A stretch of 64,000 bases of DNA from Kappaphycus alvarezii (taxonomy: Eukaryota > Rhodophyta > Florideophyceae > Gigartinales > Solieriaceae), in contig NADL03000602.1 of NCBI GenBank assembly GCA_002205965.3, forward strand, positions 372,001 through 436,000. Reading direction: 5' to 3'. A program made the position numbers and the translations under genes. This document shows, piece by piece, positions 19,180 to 32,250 of the stretch (position 1 is its first letter; the number at the start of each line of letters is the position of its first letter). The notes beneath the pieces were generated by a model, which was given only the letters and a program-made list of their open reading frames with translations, was not told the DNA's origin and ran no database searches.

Positions 19180-22100
19180 ATCTAAGTGGGTTTAATCACA
19201 GTCAAAATATTATTGGTACTGTAGTGCTGCGAGTTCGCATCCGCAGAAATGCTCTTTCCAAGTATTCCAAACTTTTCTAGGATCTCCCTTTGGTCTCAGA
19301 CTCCCGGCTATGGACTATGAAGTTAGCCCCCACTCGTAATGGGGGAGGGAAGTTAAAAGAAGTGGTTGCAAAAAGGGTCAGTGCAAAGTGGGACTATCCG
19401 GACAATTCGAATATCCCCGGCGGTATCGCTTGGCACGATGTGTGAGGAAGGGAAGTTAAACCAAGTTCATGGAATGAGGGTCGGCTTTTATAGCGATCAA
19501 AGCTCATTAAAGGCTGCAGGCAAAACGTCCGAGTACAGTACGCGTTTGCCCGAGACCAGGTACAGTGCGAACTCACGGGGACACCCCCCTTACTGTCAGG
19601 ATTCAACCCAGGGATCACCCGATAGTTAAGTTCTAAACAACCCGCTGGACCCTCTGTCTCGCGCTAGTGGTGGACTTGGATTGTGTCGTCTGCGCATACG
19701 TCCTCTCTAACATTGCTCTACGACTTGGATCATTTACTTGGGATCGTTCTACGCGAGGTAACATTAAATTACTCGTTTATCATAGCTATCTAAAGACACT
19801 AAGCCATATCGCACAAAATTTTAACAGATTTTACGGGGATGTTCTCGTTATTGCCACCAAACTAATACTTTCGAGACAAAGAAGCCCTGCCTCACGCAAG
19901 GGACATGGAATGTTGCAACAAGACGCTTGCCATCTGGTCCTATCCTTACGAAATTATGGGTTCTGTACCGGGCTGTGACTCACACTTATGCTATCTAGCG
20001 GACTACTCCTACCTCTGGTCTCCGTTCACCCACCACCAGTGTGATGCTCATGGATCTCCAGTGTTGGGTTGGGCAATCTGACGCGCAATGCCCTGAGCGT
20101 GGCTTTTGTGTAGTGCAGAGGTCTTTCGTACCTGTATGTCGAGGACCAAAGAAGAAGAAAGAAGTTTAATGCGTTTAGTATCTACTAGGCGGGGTTGTAT
20201 TTTATTCATTATCTGGGCCCACCTATCCTTTTTACTCCCCTTTGTTTATTTATTGTAGGCCATTGAATGGGGGCATCAAACTAGCTCAAATAGTCCATAA
20301 TGCCCAACCGCCGGCGTGGCATTTACGTGTCCGTTCGATCCGTGGCTGACACTGGCAATATGCCCCTACGGCCGAGTGTGTAGGTTTTTCTTTTAAATTC
20401 CCCTATTTCCTTTCATTTACCACCATTATGGCTTTCGTGTAACAATTGTCAGGGGTCGAGGACCATATTAATTTAGTCATCCAACTAAGGACTACCAACC
20501 TTTCCAATACACGCAGTAAACCAACCCAATTTCCCCCCTTTAGTCATCGAAATCCCTTGATCAAGTAAGGACACCCAGCTATTACCTGAGTCTTGACCTC
20601 GAGCTTTCGGTTTTACATGCGCAGAGTGCGGGCAAGTCAGCTCCAACCACTTGATCTCTTCCGTCTCGTGACTCCGTTAGTGAAAGCACGGTAACCTGTC
20701 ACCGGAAATCCTCTAGCGTGATCAAACGGTTCGTAATTATCGCCAGGTATCCCGCTTTAAAGTCACGGGATTACCCTGGTTCGCATCCGCTCTACCACTC
20801 CGTCAAGGAGCTCTTTTCACAACTTCTACGTGACCTTACGGTACCCTCTTGCCCAGCTGGCGGCAGAAACCTTACCATTGTGTCCACACGGTCTACATGC
20901 TCATGTCACGGCATTACAAGCTGATCAAAGATTTATTTTTGAAAGTGACTCCAAGCTTGTCTTGTGCTCCCTATATACAGATGTTTGCTCTTAAAAATAA
21001 CATTTTAAACCTATGATCGTGACAGATTTATTTAAAAATGATAAGCTGCATTTAAATACCTCTTATGAATGAGAAATATCCAATAATAGGTACTTTATAT
21101 TTACAGCAAGGAACTCATCACAATCCTTATTATACAGAAGAGAACCTAAAACTTCCTGCAAGACTTCAGAAGTACAAATATGGTCTCCACGTATGCATGT
21201 GAATGGCTTTTTATTATCTATCCTTGCTTGTAACAAATCAACATTACCCAAAACTTTCCGACCGGGTCTAGATTTTGGACCATATCGTCCATCCTACTCA
21301 CTCCCTTGCCCCTTGAGCGATCTAATTCGACCTTCTCCCCTTCACCCCAGGAATCCTCGAGCTCTTCCTTTCCGTTTTCCTCAAAGAAAGTTTCAAGAGC
21401 CACACACCCCTCGAAACACTCCTTAACCCCCTTTTCCTTTTCCGAGGAGACGCATTCCACCTTCTCCGCCTCTTTATTCAAAAACAGTCGGGCGAATAAT
21501 TAGGTTAGCTGTTTTTGCTTTTTAACGACGTAGATAGTCCTCCACGTTGGTGAATTTCGAGGGAAACTCCGGAGAGACGGTGGGGTGTAAGGGTGTCATT
21601 ATTTCAACATTGAGCATGAAGGGTGAAGTGGGTCCATGAAGTTTACAAGAGATCTGAAGTTTTAATTTCGTTTTCGCTGGAGCTATGACGAAGCTTGTCC
21701 ACCTTATGATGGGTTTAAATAGTACTGGCTCTCCAAAATGCTATGAATCGCAATTATCAAAACACGAGTAAATTAATTTTTTCGTCCTATGCTAGAAGAA
21801 GATTCGATCATAGATGAAAACTAGTGAAAGAAATCAATAGTACAAATATTTATCATAAATGGAGATATAAGGAATCTTAAAGTCAATATATCCTAAGGAA
21901 TTTTAGCAGTTCGTGTCACTATTATTGGGATATTGAAATCCTGAGGATATTGAGCAAAAATAATAGTAAGGAATAAAAGAGATACGTAGGTAGATCATAC
22001 ATAGAGATAAAAGTGACAAAGAGCAACAGAAAGAGGGGGAAAGGGGGCTTCGTTTCACAGAAAAAAGGATAGAAGTAATGAGAATATATTCTTCAGTTTC

Positions 22101-24590
22101 GTAAAAAGGGATGCACTCATTTTCTGGCATAAAATAACATGTTTCTCTTTTTTTCTCAGTAGAGCTCGAAAATAGAAGTATTTAAGTGATCTAAATTATT
22201 AAATTGAAAGCAAAAACAGTAGTATGTTATTGTTAAAAAGTGCCCTATACTTACAAACAAATTAAGCTCTGAGAACATTGCAGGCCAAAATTAATGCTCT
22301 ACTTTCTCTTCCTTGGTGATGAAACGACAAAAAAAATTAACAGAAGCAGGTCTTGTAAATCACTAGATTAAATCTCTTAAATACAGATTATGTTTACTAA
22401 ACATGAAACACCAACATCGCCATAATCGTCGCTATTTCCTTTCAAATGTTTCGAAGGACCAAAAGCATAAAATTTTTCCTATTATATACTCCTGTTATCA
22501 TCTTAGTCTATACGTCTATGCTACAGCAAGGAAAGTTCATTGGTGGGGCTGGGGTTATTTTTTTGTTGGATAACAACTTATGAGGTCCAAAAGAATTGTA
22601 AAGAGGTGAGCGGGGAGAGTGTTAAATGCTGCTAGATGTAGGAGAAAGGGTATAAAGATTAGGCTATAGCTATTCATACAAGTCCATACCCCCTATATTT
22701 TACAAGCCTTTAATCGAAAGTAAAACCTCCTTACCATACTGACCTTAAATCTGCGCCAATTTTTGGCTATCATATAAATATTAGTGGGAAGAAGTAATGG
22801 ACCGGAACCTAGAGTTAGATTTGAACTGAAAGTTAAAAAGTCTCCTCTTAAAAAGAATGGCAACATCTTTAAACATAAAATAGAAACGGATGTCCATAGT
22901 AAATTTAGTTTCTACAAGCGGAATTTATTTTAGAGGAACGTTTTCCTAAAAACATTATCATAAGCTTATAGAAAAATTGGAGATAATGATTTTTAATTGA
23001 ATAAAAAAGGGAGTATTTAACTACCAAAAGTTATACAATATTTATGTAAACTGGATAGAGATCAAATTGCTTTTTTTTTGAAATTTTGTGACAAAAAGTA
23101 TAATTTTATCGCTTTGAAAGTGAAAAATAAATCAAAAAATATTTACGATAAGACGCAAATAACCCTTCAAAAAGTTATTTGATGAGTGAATCCCGGAACC
23201 AACCCAGAAAAAGGATACAGCTGAAAAGAAATGTACATTATTTTTCGAATTCTCTGGAATTTTACTAGCTTGTGCAAAAAGAGATTTACGAAAATGTTTA
23301 TCAAATAGTTAGTATGCAAAGGTTAGAAATCCAATGAAATTGCGCTCCTACATTTATTTAGGATCCAAAATGCAAATAAAAGAGCATTTATGTACTTCAA
23401 TATAATACTAATTTTCTTTGCATGTTGCTCTTACCTAGATTTATGGTAAGGAACAATGGAATTGGTTATTTTGGTATGATAAATTTTTGAAATATATCCC
23501 TGAAAATTGGCAGCACTTTTACGTATGGACATATTTGAAACCGTAAATAGGATTTTCTCTTCATCGGAGCTTAATAGTATTGCAGTTGATCTACTATATC
23601 GTAAGAGGCATGGCTATGGCCAGATATCAGGATTTGTCTATTATTTTATCCCAATGGCAAACAATATAATTGTGCAAAGATTTTTATACACAATAGTCTG
23701 CATTCAGAGAATTAAGACCTTTTTGAAGAATAGTGTGTAATACGGCCAAGTATCGTTAGAATCTTTCTCAAGTCATGCGAAGAAATAAACGTACCAGCAG
23801 CTCGTAATTTGAGTTTCAATTCAAAGCCCTCAGAAACAGAGAGGGCTAATGATCACAAAATATGTACACAAATAAAAATATCATGATGGTGGAAAAATGT
23901 TCAGTAAAGTATCTGAACTTGCATGATAATTTTTATTTTTGCTGAATGTGCCAAATTCATGGGGTTTTCATTGATTAACGAAACGCAGAAAATATTTTGT
24001 GTAAATGAGCGCCAAGGTGTTCGTAGATGCCAAGTGCGATTCTAAGAACCTGTATGTTGGCCACATAATTTCCATTACTGGCTTGTAGTTCAGGTTTTGG
24101 AGATGGCACATAGATATTTACTTTGTAAAAGTATCCTCTTTCTAATTATTATCACCTAACTTTAGTTTTAACGCATTTATGGTATTTATTTTGTGTTATT
24201 AGAACTTAATGACTAACCGAAAAGTCTACACAATCTGAGTAAGCTCATTCCTTTAGGAGAGTTCAACCAAGTTTGGAGAAACATTCAAATTTAGTCCCAA
24301 GTATTCCCCAAGTTGAATGTAAAATTCAACTCCAAGCAGTTTTTCAATAATGTGTAGCCACCGAAGATGGGGGGTGAAACCTGAGACCTCTAGCTGTACA
24401 TATCACTTCTTCTTTTTTGCCTTATTTTTTCCGTTAACTACCCTACAGTAGCACATATGTCGCTCGCAATACATTTTTTTTTGCTTGTTTGGCGCCAAGA
24501 ATCGCTCGCGTACCGACTCAAACATATCAAGTGATTTATGCATTTAAGATATATGATATTCGATCTTAAAAAAATATTTTTTTCTTCATT
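19180..24590. other. Transition into AT-rich DNA; no gene recognised
   Basis: 19.2-20.9 kb is of mixed composition with short frames that match nothing. A GGGAAGTTAAA segment recurs at about 19347 and 19451 beside purine tracts. From about 20.94 kb the DNA becomes strongly AT-rich. A frame near 21063-21480 (minus strand) is rich in Glu and Lys but has no recognisable domain. 21.5-24.6 kb shows no coding signal. Confidence 0.35.
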
Positions 24591-24604
24591 TAGGGCACTC
24601 CCAA

Positions 24605-27600
24605 ATGCAAAAATCGAGATCTACAGCCACAACCACAAAATCAGTATCGCGAAAATACAAACTGAAATTTTCAATAGGGATCAAAAAAGTTCTTAGAAGA
24701 GCACCTGCAATGATTGGCTCACTCATCAACAGTGCGGAGGTCACCCTAAAAGATGGTAGTTTCCCGGGGAGGGACCCCGTTGGTTCTGGAGTTATACGCT
24801 ACATCTTTAGGGAAAAGCGAACAACCTAGCGATGTCGGAGCCCCAAGCCCTCGTTGTGTTACCATACTTCTTAAGCGGAGAAGCCGCAGTCCAGTTAGTG
24901 GCGCTCTCTCGGCAAGTGGTTTATCCACATTTCAAAAAGCAGTATAGAACAATATACATACTTTTGAAGATCCTACAGCCTTACGGGAATCCATTGGACA
25001 GTTTCATGCTACCTGCTAGAAATTTGGAAAAGCCAAACGTGCATTTGGCGCTCATTTGGCGAACGCAGCAAACCACTATGGGATCTCGTTTGCAGAGTTG
25101 GACAAACAGAACACAATCATTTACGGATTACAACCGTCCATCAGATATATCATTGAGCGATATAGCGAGGAAACCCCAAGTGATCAATTGGTTTTTCCTA
25201 GCTAGAACATTATTCGAAAGCTGGTTGTGACCCTCAACGCACCCGCCAGTGAGCTGATCAGGGGAAGAAAACTTGTAAGCAGGACTCGCCGCTACTCAAG
25301 TCGCCGCGCGGATCAACCGGCATTTCTTGCTTACTGGCCGACCTCTCCTCATCTTCCCGCACAACGACAACTTCTAATCCGGATAACTCTCCTTCCCACC
25401 ATGTTGGTGAATTCTAGCTGTTACAGGTGTAATCGTAAGTTCTCACTTTGGAGTTGACAACAAAGTTTGGTGAAGAAAGAAGTGGATCTCCTGATGCGAG
25501 GCTGTACGAAAATACCCAGCAAGTCACTCACTTAGCTGCAGAAATAGGCAACGCTCAGCATAGCGGTCCACGCTTGGGTTCTCGCAAGATCCTGCAACAA
25601 CGTATGAGTTTTTTGTGGCATGAATGAGTCAATATTGACTGCGCATGGACAGCAGGTGGACCTAACAATTACTCTGCGGCCATTAACACTAGAAAATCCT
25701 ATTGGTTCCATAAATATACCAGGGAGACTAACCGGGGTTCCCTTCTTATCGGAGGGGAGCTCCAAAGGAACTATCTACAATGCTACAATTTGGACAGGGC
25801 AAAAGGAGCCATTGGTTGACTACAACATGGGAGCTTACCCGTTCACAAGAACTGAACAGGATCAGTTCAGTTCAGATGAATGCACTATAAGGATTCCGTT
25901 TAGGCGATTAAAAGCCCCACATAATCGTCAATATGTGATGGTGATGGCGAAGGGACCCTTCAAGGTATTTGCTGATACCAGTAACAGGCCCATATTAACT
26001 GTCCTCAATACGGGGGCAAACCTCAAAATTTTCCGTCATTCTTATCTGCTGCAGGGTACGACTGTGCGAATAGAGGATCTCCTGCAAATCAGCGACGGGA
26101 ACAAAAAACGCTGAAAACAGTGGGACAGGTCGAAATAATCGCCGGATCTAGTTGTCGGCTTTTGAAGTTACCCTTCATCGTTTGCGATTGGCCGCTGCAG
26201 TGAGTACCGGATGCTAATTCTGCGCCCGCCACGAAGAGATGATTCATACACGCTGCAAAGAAGTCGAACTCGACAATTGGACTCGATTTGTGATCACCCG
26301 AAGATCTCTGACGAAAAGAGGCACTACCAAAGCGCAGAAAACTGAACTGCAACCTGAAAAAGGGATTATATACCCTTACGCATGAGATTGGTTCAATACG
26401 TGACCCTTCAGCCCGAATTAGAGGGCTGGGTTACAGTTATCACCGACGGGGGGATATAATTGCCATACAATCCCTAGACAGTGTCTCAAGTTATGGATTC
26501 TTCGCCTCAAATGGCGTTGTTTAGGGTTGAGCCAAAGCGGCCATCGCGCATTTTAATCGCCAACTATATTCGTCGACCTATCCTAATCGATTGAGAAAAA
26601 GTAGTCGCGCTTGAGTTACTGCATCTCACGGTGTTCGTGCCAAGTCACTTCATGTTGATTGAAGTTTTGGGGCGTGAGCGACGCCGTCACTGGTGATGAA
26701 GCGAACATGTCACGCAAGCCTTTAACAGCCGAGGATAACCGCACTTTGAAAAAATCAAAATCGGTAGAAAAGTCTGCACTTAAGAACACGGAACAATCAT
26801 ATGAAAAAAAATTCCGCCGTAAGTACATAATTTGGACTTTTCCTACCTTAAACCTGGAAATGAGGGCGGATGTGTAGAGTTGTTGCGCGAGTTCAAGTAG
26901 ATTTACGACTGAAAATTGGGATAAATTAACACCGTAAAACACCACATCGATTTAATCCTTGGGTCTCGTTCGAACTCTTCTTCCCATTTCGGAGCCGGAA
27001 CTCGCCAGTGCGAAATCGAAAACGCGTAAGTTGACATAATACTCAAGCTAGGCGTTATGGAGTCTACGCAAACCTAATGGGCCTCTCTCGTTGTCCTTTT
27101 TCCGAAGCATGACGGAAAACACCGCTCTGGTGTCATTTATCGACGACTTATACTAATTTACTGTGAAATAGTCCTAGAGACTCCCGTCCATGGATGAGTA
27201 AACCGATAGTTAGGGAAAGTAGGTAACTTTAAGACTATTGATTACAATTTTGATGTTGGAAATTGGCATTCGCCTAAACCGACAGAGATAAGAACATTTT
27301 CGTGTGCCACCCGGGACTCTGCCGCTACAAGCGCATACCCTGCGGCCTTTTTATCACACAAACTATGTTTCGAATTACTTTGAATATCGTGCTTTGCCTC
27401 TTTAAATGAAGGTCTTACCTTTTTATCTCGCTGATGTCTTAATATTCTCTAAGAATATAGAATATATTTTCTTACATGTAAACTGGATCATTATACCCAC
27501 ACAGAAAGCTAGCTTGACACTCATGTTGCGGAAATGTAGCCTTTTGCCGACTACGTGTAGTACTTCGGTCAAATCGTGCGCCTGAAGACCCCAGGAATGG

Positions 27601-28700
27601 ACGAAGCCACAACCACTGCCTTGCGGAAAGCACAAAATCTCGAATTCAACCGAAACTTGGTGGATTTTCTGCGCTTGTAAAGTCTATCGAAGATTTTTAG
27701 AAACAGACCTCGTACCGCTTTAACGTTAGATCAGTTTCTCAAAAAGGATCAAACCTCCACGATCTCGCCGATCATGCTTGACCAAAATACGGCCTTCCCC
27801 AAACTCATAAGCTTTATCAGGCCAAAACCCATTCTGGTACCACCTCTTAACATGTTGCTATACTCAGTTGATATAGGCTCATCAACCTACCTAGTTAGGT
27901 TTTATCTTTTTCAAAAATATCCTGATGGGCAAGGGTTGGTCCATTGTCTTTTGGTCTCAGAGTTTGACGTATGCTGAAAAGAACGACTCGCCCATCAAGA
28001 AATAGTTTTTAGCAATTTTTCGGGGCTTGGGAATATTCCGCCAGTATCCACAATCAGAACTGTTTACCATACACTATGAACAGACGTCTATGCGCTGTGT
28101 ATTGGAAATTAATTACGCTAGCGACCGGCTCATACATTGGGCGCTCCAATTTTCGAAATAAGACGTAAAAATCGTTGTGGGGTGTTTAGAATTCGGAAGG
28201 TAATCGATGGGTGAAAATTTAGCTGATGCTTCCCGTAAACAGGCTGACGGACAAGAGTTTATATAGAAAAAGTAATCAAAACCAGCAGAGATAGGTTGTA
28301 AGCAAAAAGTACTGAATTCAAAGGTATTCTGGAAAAAACTACCCTAAAGGAATCAGAATACATGATTCGGAGGGCTCGTGTAGCAGCCATCAGTGGTAAT
28401 GACAGCAATAAACATGATGGAAATGTTCAATTGGTCCGATTGGCAAGGAGGCATAAAATAGTTGCTAACTGGTGGGGTCCAAAATGTTTCGAGAACCTCG
28501 GGAAATATCCATGATTGCTCCATATAATTGGCGAGGCACAAGGTGGTATGATGTTACGTTTTACACTGGTGCGTGGATACAGTGCACAAGATACACTGAT
28601 CTATTTTTACAGCGTACGTTTCGGTACATGTTACAGGAGGGATACTGCCAGGGTATTTGAGGCAATTGATGAGCATAATCGCTACATCATACCCCCCTAA
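24605..28700 (+). mobile_element. Decayed Ty3/gypsy element (gag, protease, reverse transcriptase, RNase H)
   Basis: Plus-strand pieces lie in gypsy order. At 24605-25230 is a gag-like stretch (LVVLPYFLSGEAAVQLVAL). At 25620-26114 a 165-codon frame ends in PILTVLNTGANLKIF, an aspartic protease with the catalytic Asp changed to Asn. At about 27050-27420 are reverse-transcriptase fragments (WASLVVLFPKHDGKHRSGV; YRRL). At 27840-27960 an RNase H start reads SVDIGSSTYLVRFYLFQKYPDG. At about 28120-28250 the RNase H end region (RLIHWALQFSK, NLADASRKQADGQ) follows. Stops and shifts are dense. No LTRs or integrase could be delimited; 28.3-28.7 kb may be the integrase start. Confidence 0.65.
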
Positions 28701-28961
28701 GAAGAAGAAACGCCTCTATAGTTGTATTATTGTCGCAGATATTGATATTTTCGCCATTCATTTGCTCTTGGCCATGAGCTATCGTGATTTGCATATCCTT
28801 TCCATTCAGTGAGAGATTTTTTCCCGTGTTTTTTCTTGTGACTGATAATGAATTCGAGTTCGTATTATTTTTGTCCATCTTGAACCTGTATAAGTGGTGG
28901 CGGCGAACTATAAAAATCATCTTCAAAGTACGGCATAAGGAGACTAGCATAGTTAGCATTG

Positions 28962-31900
28962 TTAACTCTCCTGTCGATCATTAGTTGGGAAAGATTTAAG
29001 CGGTATACTACTCCCTTCATATCTTAAGATGTTTGAAACGGACCACAAAACTTTGTGTTCAGTTGCTGATATCCATAACTGTCTTCTAGAGCTAGGTATT
29101 TTGTGTAAAACATACTTATTCACCAATTTTATAAGTAGAAGATCTTTTACTTCTGTTGGCATACGAGGCCGTTGATTCATTTGATTTCCTGGTTTATTTT
29201 TGGGCGTTTTGCAGAGATTTTTGCATATTCCGGAGGAACTGTGTGGCGGTATGGTTGTTTGCGAAGATTTGGTCCAAAGAGACGGTTCTAGGGTGAATTA
29301 CATAATTGAGATAAAAGGAGTAGAATTTTTTAGTTGCATTATTAGAGGAATTGTAAGCAATTTCGAAGTTTAAATAATAATTTGCCCAATCTGACTCGTC
29401 GAAGCTAGCAAAAGATCAGGTCAGTTCTTTTATTTTTTGTTCATTACCTCGGATTTGCCATTTCTTATTGGTTGATAAGCTGAAGCAGGCGATATATTTG
29501 TACCTATAAGGTTGAACAGACTCTTCCAAGACCTGCTCAAAACAATAGAATCATTATAACAAATGGTGTTTTTCGGAATGCCGTGATTTCTGTAGATATG
29601 ATTTTTGAAGAGCATGGAAGTTGAAAGAAAACATATTTAGGCTATTTTGGGGTAATTCGGACCATCTTTGAAACACTTTCAAGGACAGTTAGGCTTCCAA
29701 TTTTCCCTTTTTTGACTTCGGAAGAGCTGTTATAAAGTGCATCTCTATGTGCGTCCATTTGGTTTTCGGTGGGTCAAGAGGTTCTTAAAGACTTATGAGT
29801 TTCTGGTTAGATTGGATTCCTCTTTGGCAGTGAAAAGAACGAACGTATCGGAGTAAATCTCTACGAAGGATTTCTAATAAAACTTCGATGATTTTCCATT
29901 GATAGTTTTTGAAATTCCCAAATATCCAGTAGTTGGAGGAGAATAGTAGCCAAGTAATAACTTGATTTTAAAATTTCCTTCTGGGACGCAAAACTTTCCG
30001 TCTATCAGCCAAATCAAGCCTTTTTAAGAAAGGTGCTTTTGTATCCTTGCACTGATCTTGCAGATTTTCATCTAGCTTGTAATATTTCGCCAGCTCTTCT
30101 AGCTCAGAACTTTCAGAAAAAGTGTTGATATATTGTTCGATTCTGGGTATGCCTTTTTTATAACTTCATTAAGTTGTTCTCTGTTTCGATGGTTAGATGA
30201 TGGTGAATTCTGGGGTTGTCTTGAGAGGGCATCGGCAACAATGTTTGATTTTCTGGAGATGGGTGTAATTTTGAAATCAAAGTTTGCTAATCTTTCCAGC
30301 CACCTGACATGTTTCTGCGAAAGAATTTCCTTTGTCTCGAGGTATTTTAATGGGTAGTGGTCAGAATGAACTAAGAAAACGTTTCCATGTAGGTGTGTTC
30401 TCCATCATTTGAAACATTCTACAATCGCCAAGGGCTCTCTTTCATCTGCGTCATAGTTTGTTCGGCATCATTTTAAGTTCCAGACGTGAAGGCAACTGGT
30501 CTTCTGGATTTTGCATCCCCCTATTCCAATAAAGCTCACATTACGTACTGAGATGCGTCTGCAGTGAAACATACTGGAACTTCAGAGTCAAGTATTCTAA
30601 GGATTGGGGCACTGCATAACAATTTCCTGAGGGACTGGAATGGTTCGTCCTGAGCATCCATCCATATAAATGGAATGTTTTCGTCAGCTCAGTAAGAGGT
30701 TTAGCAACCACTGAGCAGCTTCTAATGAACCTTCTATAATAGTTGAATAGTTCTATGAATGACTGAAGCTGTTGTTTGTTCATTGGTGAGGGCCATTACA
30801 TGAATACCTTTGTCTTGTGGGGATCCACCGAAATTCCTTCTTGACAGATTATGTGCCCGAGTTACTCGACTTCTTTAAAACCAAAGACACATTGTGACAA
30901 TTTCGCGAACAGATTCTCGTCCCTGAAAAAATCTGCTACTGCGTCAATGTGTTCTAAATGTTATTTCCATTTCTTACTGATGAAAAGACCTTAATCCAAG
31001 TAGAAGATGACGAATAAATCAAGTACAACTTTGAATATGTCGTTCATGAGATTCATAGAGGTTGCTCGTGCGTTGGTTAAAAAAAAGGTAGTACGAGAAA
31101 CACAAAATGTCCATATCTGTTTCGAAACGCTGTGAGCGAGGTTGACGGTTCCTACAGTCTGATCTGATGATAACCCGTCCTCAGATCTATTTTAGAGAAG
31201 TTAATAGCTCCTTTTATTTGATCAAAGTTATCATCGATGAACGGCAGAGGGTAGCCAGTTTTTCCAATTAAGCCGATCAAGTGCACTGTAACTCACAGAA
31301 ATCCGCAAATTCTATCCTTTTTTTTGTCACAAGTAGTATTGGGGCCACCCAAGGGGCTTTTGCTTGGTCTTATGAAGTAATTCTCAAGCAGACTATCTAG
31401 TTGTGTACGAAGCTTCATCATTTATTTTCCTGAAAGTCTGTAGAGACAATTTTTATGAGGCTTACCATCTCTTTTCAGTTCGATCTTGAAATCATACCTT
31501 CGCTTTGGAGGAAGGCCATTCGGAAGTTTCTCATGGAAAACATCTTCACACTTTTTCACTACACCTTGAGTTTCTTTTGGATAAGAATACTGAACACTCG
31601 TCGTTGAGTCTAATGATCTGGAAAAGACAGCACAAGAGGTACATTTTTTCCTCCAGATCAGTAACTAATGACTTTGCAGAAACGAAGAGTTCCTTGGTCA
31701 TTTCATTGGAAGTGATAGATTCATTTTAATCCTTGTTCTTGAAAGAAAATTTATTATTTCAGAATCTATAACCGATCTAAGCGCATCACACCATTCCTTC
31801 CCAAGGATTTCATCCTATCTTTTGATGGGGCTCACGGCGGAATACAGTGGTTCTGTATAGTTCTTATTTGGAATATCATAGGACGGAATGTTTCTCTCAT

Positions 31901-32250
31901 CTCTTGATCAACACCGTTTGTCATTTGGGCAAGCTGTTCTGATCTTCTCGTTTTAGTCTTATGGTAATCGCAGAATAGTTCACTGAGAAAATTGATCTCA
32001 CCACCTGGGTCGATTAGAATTTTTGCTCGTTCATTGGAACAGATTCCTTTAACGATAAGGAGTCCTGTATGATTCCGTTAAAAAGTTGGGGTTAGTGTTC
32101 CCCTCAATGCTTATTGGGATCTTATTGTTGAAAAAATAAGATTTCTATGATCTAGAACTGATTGAGGACCTTCAATCAGTTCCTTCGTTCTATTGTGCAG
32201 ATCTTGGCTATTTGACCTTTCTATCTTCATCTTAACCACAGGTATTCAAG
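28962..32250 (-). mobile_element. Decayed Ty3/gypsy pol (reverse transcriptase, RNase H, integrase)
   Basis: On the minus strand, PWVAPILLVTKKR (about 31345) opens a heavily interrupted reverse transcriptase that reaches a FYLD-stop motif near 30990 where YxDD is expected, then FGFKEVE-LGHIICQEGISVDP (about 30890-30825). TNKQQLQSFIELFNYYRRFI at 30783-30725 is the thumb, followed by PLTELTK and the RNase H start. Integrase pieces follow at 29615-29430 (IYRNHGIPKNT, SAYQPIRNGKSEVMN) and 29180-28962. All parts are riddled with stops. The extent beyond 32250 is unknown. Confidence 0.7.
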